64,000 nucleotides of DNA from Amaranthus tricolor. Lineage: Eukaryota > Streptophyta > Magnoliopsida > Caryophyllales > Amaranthaceae. A program made the translations under genes and the position numbers. The notes under the pieces were generated by a model. It saw nothing but the letters and a program-made list of their open reading frames with translations, did no database searches and was not told the DNA's origin. This document shows, piece after piece, positions 10,599-22,500 of this stretch (position 1 is the first letter of the stretch; every line of letters begins with the position of its first letter). The stretch is taken from assembly GCF_026212465.1 (NCBI RefSeq), contig NC_080062.1, positions 4,990,865 through 5,054,864 of the forward strand. Direction: 5' to 3'.

Positions 10599-13500
10599 TT
10601 AAGATTCTACCATTTCCAACTTTACATGAGGTCCATCTATCTTGTAACTCCAATACCAGCTTCCCGTATCTTTCTTTGCATCTTCGATGGGTTCTAATTG
10701 CATTGATACACCTACAATTCAGCGGATATCACATCATTCGTATTTCCAAAATACGTAACAAAATCAGCTGGAAATTCGGGCATTATATAATAATCTTAAT
10801 CTAATTCCATCATCGTGCTTTGTAAAGCTGCATTGAGGAATACCTTCATTTTTCCATATTGATTCATACCTTTCCTCCTTAAAAAAACAAATGTGTTCTG
10901 AAATGTCATAACAGCAATAACTTCATATAAATATATGTAATTTTCTAAACGGATGTTCTATACAACTTTCAAGTTTTACTATTCATCTAGAAGGAAGATG
11001 TTTTATTTTTTTTTGAAATAAATCTTGGAGGAAGATGTTAGATGAGCACATATATGCAAGCGTAACACAATTACACAACATTACCGGGTATCTTGATTCC
11101 TGAAATAAATTCCTTGTAATCCAAATGTCCCAAATAAAATACTACTTTCCTCTTTTCTTTCTTCATCAAATGAACTCATCGCTTGATATTACTTACATCC
11201 AACAGTTACTTTAAAACTTGTGTCAAAATCAACAGAGAAATTTTATTTTGGGATGGAATCACAGATTCACAGAGGGAACATAGACATGCATCAATCAGCA
11301 ATTATATAAGTGTTTCCACAAACCTGGATTTGTTGAGGTAACCTTCAACCTACAACCATCAGGAACCTCAAAAACATGATTCCCCTGCATCACAACAATC
11401 ACCTTATAAGAACCCACATAACAAAGCCGGCAAGTGACTAATGCAACTACAGGGTCTGCATCAGATAGGCGTTGTAAGATGTTATTTAAGGAAATGCGAA
11501 GATCAATAAAATCAATGAAATGCATTGGAATTAGTCATACTATCTGATGTTACTTCATCTGCATAAGCCTTAATGTGATACAACTACAGTAAAGCCAAAT
11601 GCCTAATATTATAGAAATTAGAAGCAATTGAGCCAACAATTATCTCATACAGAGTGGCAACTACTCCAGTTCAAAGAAAAACTTGGGGCAAGGAAGTAAA
11701 CTTTCAAATATGAATCTAAGGCACACAGAAAATATCTTCAAGACTGACTGTTTCTCATCAGTTATAAATAGGATGCTTCCATAACTGATAGAAAAGGTCC
11801 ACTATACTAGCAAGTTGCTGTTAACATCCAAGAGTTGGCACAGTCTGACTAGAATAAGCATAGTTTAGGATATAAGCGGTGATGATAAAGAATCTTCATC
11901 TTGTACTCCTCAAATTTAGTGTTAAGAGGTAATCCTTCTAGTTTTATCTTTAGTTGTCCAGCCAATTTCATCATTAATTTTCTCAACCTTTATTTGGAAA
12001 GCAGATGCTTAACTTTGTAATATGTTTGCTTTTTTTTAGTGAATTAGTGTATCACTAAATAGATTCTTAATTTGAAAAACTAAAATACTAAGTTGTTAGC
12101 TAGGTCTATATTTAAAACATCAGTAGACCCCAACAGAGTACCCCATGACAACACTCAAGTTTAGACTGTCGGTGTGTTCCGCTTGTTTGTGGTTCTCGCA
12201 CTTACAATCATGAGTTATGACAAAAGTAAGAATATTGTTCATGATAAGCACACATACTTTATGACAATTTTCATAAAAAAATTGATGTCTAGTAATTCAC
12301 CTCAAGAGTAACATCAGTAGCCTCAAATTCAGCATTTCCATGCAGCATAATCTTCAAACACTCATCTCGATGAACCTCATGCCTCCAGAAGATATTTCCT
12401 TCAGATTCCCAGTCAATTCCTTTGTTCAGTACCCTGACGTTCTGCAACTTACACCTTGCACATCTACAGAAACATAAAATACTTGGGCTGAAGTTGTACC
12501 CTTATGTAATATGGACGGCAATAGAACGGGTTTGAAAATAACCTGTGACCATACTCTAATACAGGTTCCCCACTTTCATCAGTCCCCATAGCACCCATCA
12601 CATTTTCAGCAATAATGATCATGCTGCCATCAAGCTAAAAGAGGGCACCAACGTCAGCTTCAAGAATTAAAAGTGCCCAAGACATTTTACTAGTTTCCTT
12701 TTATATTTTCTACCTGAACGTCTTTCCAGAAGAATTCGGCAACCTCAATTTGCAACTCTGAGCCCTTGGAGATGGAACCTTCATGAAACTGGAAAAGAGG
12801 TCAAAGTGGAGCCATAATTAGGAGAGATGGATTTTTCGACTGGTGGATTTGTCCAACACTTTAAAAACACTTTATTTTGGGGACAAGGATTGCAATTCAA
12901 GTAATTATCTACCAAACAAATGAGATTGGCTACATGAAACAAGATTTAAACGCCTGTGATCATCCTTAAATAATCCCCTATTTTATTCCCAAGAAAGAAG
13001 CAAACAATGAGTACATATTTTCCAAGTGACTAAATATGAAAACTTTTTCCAATTTCGGACCGTTCCTTCCAAATTTATCCTTGGCGTGTAGGAGGTTGAA
13101 GTCTGAACCTTGTCTGGCACTCATTCCTAGTTACAGCTATGATCCAAACTTCATATGACTTATGTCAGCATGGAAGTGGGCATGTGAGAGACAGGGGAGA
13201 TGTGACATGTGTATGTGCCTTTAAAAATATGTGAAATGTTCAATACAGCTCCTGAAGAGATGAGTTGTGTTGATCTAGAGAGTTTTTTTTTTCTTTATAA
13301 AAAAAAAGCAAGTCTAACCTTTTGTCTAGAAACCTCCCAAAGTGGACCCAAAGCAGGATGCAAAAAGATGAGATATGGCGGGCCAGACTCTATGTAGATT
13401 TCATTCTTTTCAACCTGCAGGACACAAAGAATGAGCTAAGCACTTGGCATTGATATGCAGCATGTCAATCAATACAACAAAATGAGTATTAAGGTATAAG

Positions 13501-16500
13501 ATTCAGCATCTATTGTGCCTCTAGTAGTTTCCTATGCTTTCACAGTTGAGGGAAATTTCATTACCCCTTTCTAGTCAATACATCCCACGGTAAATATAAA
13601 CTAGCAGGGGTCAAAGAAAATGAATTCCAAGGAAAAAGAGGTTTAACTTCGTTAACAATTACTCCGAAGAAACTAACAAAAAAGGGCAGAAATTTTAGCG
13701 TTTGTATAGGATCCCCCCCCCCCCAACACAGAATTCAAGAACACTTGTCACTAATTGTACCTCACAAATGTAGGCTTCCATGACCAAAGGAAAATCGGTC
13801 AGTCCCAATTGAATAGGCACAAAGTACTTGGCTAAGTTTGTTGATAAACAGTTTAATGTGCAACCAGTTATAAATCTACAAGTTTGACCAATTTCTGAGG
13901 AATAAAATTTCCTTGGGACAGTAACGTATAACCAAATACACCATGATCGAAATGACTATCATGAGAAGATACATATTAAGCATCGAAGAAACAACCAACA
14001 TACTTCTGGAATCTTTATATTACAATAGGAAAGAAGATCATAGGCATTTCGCATAATATCCAGCAATGCCCCATCGGGTGTCTGCAAGCACCAACAAAAA
14101 TTATTAGCTACTTCAAAACTTAGCAAATATTAAAGCATCCAAGGAGGCAATGCAATTTAATATTTACTTAATGAAAAGGATTTGGTCTTGCTTTCTTTGC
14201 AGTTTAACATAGCCAAACTCCCAAAACAAGAATGCTAGATTCACATAACAAAAACTGACAGGAAGATACCAATTCAAAACAGCAAGTGCACACTAATTAA
14301 TGAACTTGAGTTCTAATGATAGAAACTTAAGCATATTCAGGTCTGGGCAGAAAAGAGTTTACTAAAAATTTTGGATAGGTAAGATGTGTAACACAAGTGA
14401 ACATGAGCACTTGACCCTTCATGATCCCCTAAGCCAGCCTTAGTGAGCTAGAACCTTTCAAATAGGGGGAAAGATAAGTAATAGGTGAATCATCACCTTC
14501 AAATGACTCATTAAATCAAGCACACTTCTTATTTATGTGAAGTGAAACGTGATGTTTGCTACCAAGAGTTAATTGAAAACAACCTCTGTTAGTGTCATCA
14601 CAAACAAGATTGAGTACAACCGACCTCTCAAACCCCACTCTAGGTGGGAGCCACTTAATGGCATTGGGGTAATGTAATGTAAGGTAAAAGGGCTCTAAAT
14701 AAGGTTTGATCCATTACCTCAAAGTCATAACAAACTTTCATCACTAGCTCAAACTTAGTGTGGTGTCCAAACATAAGAACTATGCAAAGAAAAATTGATG
14801 GACCAGTGATTAGGCAACTTGTTTGACTTCGGAATACAACTTCTTTTGTTAGGTAAAATAAATGAACCATGGCCAAGTAGAGTTCTCTTGAATGACAAGG
14901 GCAAAGACCTAGATAATTCCCACCCTAAACCTTGCAATGTGGTTTGATCACATGACCTCAAGGTAACAAAGCCTAACTGTTTCTTGGGAGTAAAAATTTG
15001 AGAATTATATGGAGAAAAATTGATAGTCCAATGACAGAGCAACTAGTTTTGGTACATAGAATATGAGGATACCAGAGACAATCTAGATGGTAGATACTCC
15101 CTCTTTCACCTTGAGATCAAGCCAAATAGCATTTTGGATTGTTTCCATGAGTTTCCACATCATAAAAATGGAAAAATGGGACCATCTTTTTTCTCTCTAC
15201 TCACTACCCATTACCCACCTTTTCACCTTGAGATCGAGCCGAATATCTTTGTTTTGAATTCTATCCCTCAAAGTATGTCCACTCACCCGCCGAAGCATTC
15301 ACATTTCTACTACTCTCATCTTTCTACAATGATCATTTCTAAAAGCCCAACGTTCTGATTCATGTAGTAGCGCCGGTCTCATGGTCATTCGATAAAACTT
15401 ACCCTTTTACTCTGGTCAAGTATACCATTAATCTTTTGTTATCATAAAGCTCCGACATTATACATATTATGTAATTAATTTCCAAACCAATGGTTCTATT
15501 TGGCATTTGCAATTTTTATTTATATACATCATCAACAAAACAAACGAGACAGATAATGAAATTGTTCAACTTATATCACAACCAACCTCTTTTTGGAAGA
15601 GAGGGTATAAAATACCTGGTGAAGAGGCTTTCCAACTCTTTTTTTCTTCTTGGCAGATGAGGTCACCCTTCGTCGCTCATTATACACCATAAACGTATCC
15701 AGAACGTCTGCCATTGTTAAATGATATTAGGAACATGGACAACAAACAAAAATATGAGTTTGTGGGTGGGACTAAGCACAGAAATGAAAAGTATAAAAAG
15801 TAGACCTTCTTTCACTCCGTAAAACCGAGATGGATATTTATTGCAGAAGTTATCTGCAATATTTTGCATTGTGCATTCTAGCCTGCCACCAGAGACACTG
15901 CAACATGAAGACAAGTAGTAAGACTAATGAGAGAATAAGCTTCTGGTTACCCTCCCCATTTCATGGCATGTATGTGTGAGTGCATAAGGGCACCCACAAG
16001 CTACAATGTTGGTTTTATACCTGTGCTTGATGCCATAATAATCTTTGTATTCAATTTGCTTCTTGATATTTAGAACCAATCCAGGTAAACTGCTCTCATC
16101 ATTACGTGATGCGACTTCCTCCGCAGATTGTAAATCGACATATAAAATGTTTGTATTGGCTGGGAAGTCAGCTAGCAAGCTGGAGAAGTATAAAGTAAGG
16201 GCAACACAGTACACATATTTTTTATCGAGGCAGAATAACAAGCAATCACTTTGGCAAATTGGCAATACTGAAATGTCAATATTGCAATTCACATATATTT
16301 TTTTAATAAAAATTGGATGTAAAACAAGAAACAACCATGAAACACGGATGGAAAAATACAGTACAGTACATGAAAATGTCAATGTAATAACAATACAAAT
16401 TCACAGCTTAAAAATCCAAGTTCCAACTTCATGCAAAACATCAGTTTGTAGAAACCCTTGTCCCTTACAAAGCAACATTCGATTACCCCAAAGCCAATGG

Positions 16501-19500
16501 CTCCAACCTAGGCAGGGTCGCAAGGTTCAATTGTACGTAGCTTTACCCTTATAGTAACAAAAAGGTTGTTTCCAATTGACCATTGATGGCAAATGTTATC
16601 TGTAACTTAACATAAATAAGTACATATAATTTAATGAGTTATTTTACTATAGTCCACTATAATCATAAAGGAGAAACATGGTTGACTAAAACAGGAGTAT
16701 AACAACAAAGCGATAATCTAAAATCTGACATTACAATCTCTTCTGGAGTTGGCCTTAATTTGTCTCTCAGCCAATGGGAATTCTATAATCAATTTGTATG
16801 CATTGAAAAGATATAAAGACCAGACATTGAGCAGATTGAATGTAGTTGACATGGTTCTTACTTATTACATCTAATATGGTACAGCATAGATGGAATCACA
16901 AAAATTGTCCATTGTAAAGAAGGATCGGTGGCAATCATTATGTTCTTACCTTTTTGATATCCCAAATTTGTCAAACTCGGTGTACTCGATACATGAAAAT
17001 CCGTAAGCCCACTTCCCACTTATTTCTTTCTTTTCAACAAGAACATTGATTCCTTCAGTAGCCCCAGGAGTTCTCTGACAAGATGCAAAGCCTAGTTTCT
17101 GCAAAAATTGCACATACATTGAATGTCAACATAAGTTGGACTAGCGCACACAAAAAATTCCACACCTTCAGAGAAAGAGCATGCATTCTTTGATGAATCT
17201 CAAATCTTAATGTAATAAAAACTACCATGTAGGAAACAACTATCACCAAGGTTTCAACAAAACACCAACTAAAAACCCAATCTTTCACAAATGTTTTGTA
17301 TTTGTTCATTTGAAGTCACCTCAAAAGAAAGCAAGACTACAGAAATCCAAACTAAGCCACAAAGATTCACCAAATTGATTTTCAAGATCCTTTTATTTCT
17401 TGAGTGTGATCTGAATGGTCATATAGGACAGAGACAAAGTATCTTTGAGAGTGTCCAAGGAGGCTTTGGATATATGGAACAAAAAACCCTTTAGAATTTA
17501 AACTTTTCCTAACAAGAAATATGCTGAAAATTTACACATGTGATTGGATTCTCTTTTCCCAATATAACTACTGATACTAACACTAAGAAACTAGACAAGG
17601 ATTACCACCAAAACATAATAGTTACACAGTGGGAATTTTTTGATGGTTGGATAATTTTGAAACCAAGGGTGGAGAATTTTGTTGTTTTTCTCATAATAAG
17701 CACTCTTCTTGTTGCATCTATTCCCTATATAAAACATATATATGTTTATGTGTATGTGTATATATGCATTTATGCATATAAATTTAGATATGCATATGTT
17801 TGTTTATTACACACATGTATGTGTATCAATGTAAGTATGCATGTGTGTATATACATACATGCATATATTTTCAATTATTATTAACTAAACGGATGATGAG
17901 GCTTAGAAGTTGAATAAAATCGTCATAGAAGGCCTACCACCAGAAGCTATTGGTTGTAATACTATATATGCAATATCCAATGTCTATAATTCAGAGTTCA
18001 GACTTTGACCTTAAATGCTCCCGGGCAATGAGATTAGGAATTCCAAATCACAATCAAAAATTGGAGTTCACCAGAGTGGATGATAATCTTAGTAGAAAGC
18101 AACGAGCAAGTCTACAATTAATTTCTGCACCTTGTTGTGAGTGAGGTACAGAAAACCGTAGTCCAACAGTGGGAGTGTAAAAATCAGTTGTGGAAGTAGG
18201 AAAATTAGTTTTCTAAAGATCAGCTGTTAATGGGCAGCGGTTGCATGCCTCACTACCAGACACAAAATCAGACATATGATGTACTGTACGTTTAAACCAT
18301 ATATATATATATAAAACCAACCTTTCCGCGGTGCAAACCAACTCCTGCCAACGCCAGAAGGGTCAAATCTGTTGCAGCCACAACATTACTGCAAGTTCAA
18401 CATTATCAGTAGACACCAAATGTAATGCCATTTACATCAGACATGAACAGATTGCAGATAGGAAGCTAAGGATAGATTATAGAAGAAAGAACAAAGTCAA
18501 TACTCATGTCATGAAGATAAGATTCCTAGCACACCTGACTTGCCGAACAGTTGCACCTCTCCGCCCATGCTTGTAAAACCATTGGAAGACTCCCTTGTCA
18601 TAAGCAAGCTTCCATATCACCCCATGACCTCCAGGCTTGCAAACTGGCGTGAATGGTTCAGAAACCAGCCATTCACCATCTTTGGCACTGATGGCAGGAA
18701 CAAGAGGCTGGCAATACATACATCAAATGCTTAATAAGAAAATAAAAAAAAGCATCACAAGACTATAACAGACATATTTACAAATTAAACCTGTTCAAAA
18801 AGTTGAAATGTTGATCGACCTCTTCCAAACCATTGAAGTTTCTCACAAAGTGAACTGATGCGTTCATGGTTGTTTTTAGCAGCACTTGTCATGATAGCAA
18901 CAGGGGTGATGCATTGCTTTCCATATAGCTTGAAGTACAAGTATTCTCTAGCCTTCAAGTACATAAACATATTAAGAGAAAAGCAATAGTTAAAGTGTAA
19001 CACCCTGAGATTTTCTGACGTCATTGATTAATATTTTAATAACTTTTGGGTATTTTATAATTATATTAAATTAATTTTGAAGTAGTTTTAATAAATTCCT
19101 TTCATATACGAATTTAAAATATTAAAATATATTTATATTAAAAATACAATTACGATTCTATATAAAGGGGTTCGAATCAAAATAATTATTTTATTTAAAA
19201 TGTGTGAGCATACGGAGGTGAGTTCTTAATTGGGCCTCGCAAGAAGATGAATCTAGATAAATAAATAAATAAATAAATAAATAGATAAATAATATAAAAG
19301 GATGTGTTAGGGTTGTGAGTACTCCTTCCCTCACTCACAAAAACGTCATGCCTCTTCCTCCTCCTCTCTTCTCTCCCCTCTCCCTCACTACTGAGCCACG
19401 AAACCACCAACTAGCAGCCCAGCCGCGGTGGCAACCGGTCTCCCACAACACCACCGGTCTTCCCTCTCTCCTCCCTGTGACGCAGCTGCTTCTTCCCCTT

Positions 19501-22500
19501 TAAACAGCCACTACAGCAGCAGCCTAGGGTGCTGCATTTGCTGCGTGTGCCGCCAGCCACGGTGGCCAGTTTGGGGTCCTCTCTCCTACCGGTTCGGTCC
19601 CGTGCCACCACTAGCGCAACCTTAACTTACCTCTTTCCCCTTTTTGCTAGTTTTAACATTGTGAGCCATCTCCTCTTTTCTCTAATTTATTTTTCTAGCT
19701 TTTAATTGGAGTTTTATTAAGTGTATTGAGTTTGAGGTTGGTTGTGTTAATTTCATTGAATCTTTTTGTGGGTAAGAATTTGATTGATGAATTAAACATG
19801 TTTATAACTTAGGGTTTGAAGTGTGATTTGAAATTATGGGTGATGTGTTGGTTTTGTATTAGTTTCTATGAATCTTAGTATGGGTACTAATTAAATATGT
19901 TATCTATGAGCACAAAACGATTAGGGCTTGGACTTAGAGATGAAATTACTAATAATGTGTGTTTTATACTATATTTTGGTGATGATTGATTTAATAACTT
20001 TAAAAGTTGTTTTAAGATTTGGTCGATTGGTTATTATTGTGAATAATTAGTAATGGTGATGATGTTAGTTGACTATGAAAGTGATTTTAATTGATTAAAT
20101 TGAGAATAATAACTACTAATTGTTGTGGTTTGATTGTTGTGAATTACAAATACCCTTATTAGGTTGTTATTGAAGTTATAGATACATGATATTAGTAAGC
20201 CAAGAGCATAATGTCAACTTATCGTCGATGGTTGCTAAAGTTAATTGTCATGTTGTTTTGGCTATAGTTCTTAATAGCTTTGGAGAATGTAACAAGTGAT
20301 ATCGCGATACGACAACTCTAAGATTTGCCTTATCATTATATTAATGTTATATTAAAATTGTAAGATTTAGTTGTGATTAGTTATTTTTGGGTAACGCGAG
20401 TCGATATACTCAAAATTAGTTAATGTAAAGAAACGATTCACACATACTTCTACTTTAAATTGATGGAAAGACTTATGTTGTGTTGAGTTAATGATTTTGA
20501 CTTGTATTGAATGAGTTGTGTGCGTGCTAGAGTAATCGGAAACTCATGTTGAATGGGTGATAGCGGTTGCTTTGGTATTTAGTTTGGTATGGCAAAGTAG
20601 TTAAGGGAACTTATTAGTTCTACTCATAACTTATATAGGTGCCCATTTTGTAATAGGAAAGTAGAGCCTTAGTCGGGTGATTTTATGACTTTTGATCGTG
20701 CAGTGACGCTTACAGGTACGTACACGCGGTAACTAACCCTTATATGCAATTTGCTTTAAGACATCATTATTTATTGTGATAGTATGCATTGTATCGAAAC
20801 TATTAGGTACTAGTGAGTACACTTTATATGAAGAACTATCGACTATGAAATCCTTGCGCTTAGAATAGTTTAGAGAATGAGAGTGTTAATAGAAGGCGAG
20901 AACTACCCCCTTATCTATTTAAGAATTGGATTATGCCTTACTTGGAGTTAGAATGACTCCTTTAGAGGTGAATTTCATATTTTGATGAGTGGCTCAGTGG
21001 GTTTTGGCGTGCTGCTATCCCAGGGCGCTTATTATTATGGAAGTCATTCCCATCTGATAAAGTATTAGATTATAATTAGCTGGCGTGACTCAACTGGATT
21101 ATGTCCGGTTGATTTAGTAGTCCCCTAGGTGAGGTTCGACGGGACCACCGTAAGGGGGGTATGAGCATGCTTGGGTCACTGGGCGCCATATCGCCGATAC
21201 CGCCCCTTGACCGAGGTGTTACCATGCGGGCCTTGCAAACCCCAATATGGTGGCTTCTTCACTGGTTTAGAACCCCAGTGTGTTAGTTTTTCCCGAAGGT
21301 AGGACCCGAGAGGGTCAGCTGGAGGGGGCATGAGCTCGTACTTTGCCATGGACACCGAATGGCCGATAACGCCCTTGGCCATGTCACTATGCCAGGAAGT
21401 AGAGAAAGATCCACTGATAGAAAGTTATTCAGTGATAGAAAATTTATTCATTGATCGAAGGTTTTTTAATGATAGAAGGTTCATTCTTTGATAGAAAGCT
21501 TACACATTGATAGAAAGTTTACTTTTTGATAGAACGTTTACTCATTAATAGAACATCTACTTATTGATAGAATAGTTTATGCTAGTGAGAAGTGTGCCTA
21601 AGTTAAGTTACCTCAAGGGTATTATAGACTATGATCACACTTACCTTAAGATAGACAAGCTCTATAAGGTCATGTGTTAGGTATTTTGTTAATACCTTGG
21701 TCGAGTTGATACTACACGTGTTTTGCAAGAGTTTATGTTTGAAAAGAGGAGCGTGAAGACCTGCATTCTACCCAAGAACACATGATTCGGATTGAAAAGC
21801 ACGTAATGAAATTAAGAAGTATAAGTGGCCGATAAACGGTTACTATCTGTGCTTGCGTTTTATGAAATCATCTTATGTTGTTTTATGAAATAATGGTATC
21901 AAGTAGTTGGCCTTATTATATTTGATGCTAGTTACTGACGTGTACGTGTTTGTGTTTATGTTTGATTGTTGATGACTTTCTTTAATTGTCCTGCTATGAC
22001 ACATTGGCCTTTGGTCTAATGTCGAGCAGCAAGAGGATCATAGACAGGCATAGCAGGTACTGGAGCTTCTTTTGCATTGCATTGCATTTGGGGAGAGTTA
22101 TGAGGGCGAAGCATAACCTGTGTCATACCGCTATCTTTCGATTTTGTAGCTCTTGTTATCTTTTGTAAACTTTGGTTGTATATGTTTTGTTATGAGGCCT
22201 TGTGTCCTCCCTCGTATATTTGTATTTCTGCTGCGTAGTTTATAACTCTGTATGGTTTTAAGAAGTTAAGTCTTTTTAAAACGCAAACGTCGACACTGGA
22301 ACCATGATCCATGCTTGGCATGCTGATTTGAGAAGCCGGCGACGAATCATTCCGCCGTGACATAGTTTTGATAGGCCGTTGGTGCCTTTACTTTATTAGC
22401 TTCTAAATAACTTTTGTTTTTCTACAAAGGCGCACAGTTTTAAGGCAGATGCTGCCAAAATTTCCTCTCACCTTTTTAAAGTTAATATTTAACGTTTATT

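Noticed and set aside
14655..15042. Two minus-strand frames in UGP3 intron 10
   Set aside because: They overlap a SINE-derived segment and repetitive intron sequence, with no protein family signal.
16045..16554. 169-codon plus-strand frame
   Set aside because: It is antisense to UGP3 exon 8 and runs into a SINE. Splice sites and family similarity support the minus strand.
19195..19625. Overlapping frames on both strands
   Set aside because: They are the equivalent GC-rich block of the solo LTR in UGP3 intron 3.
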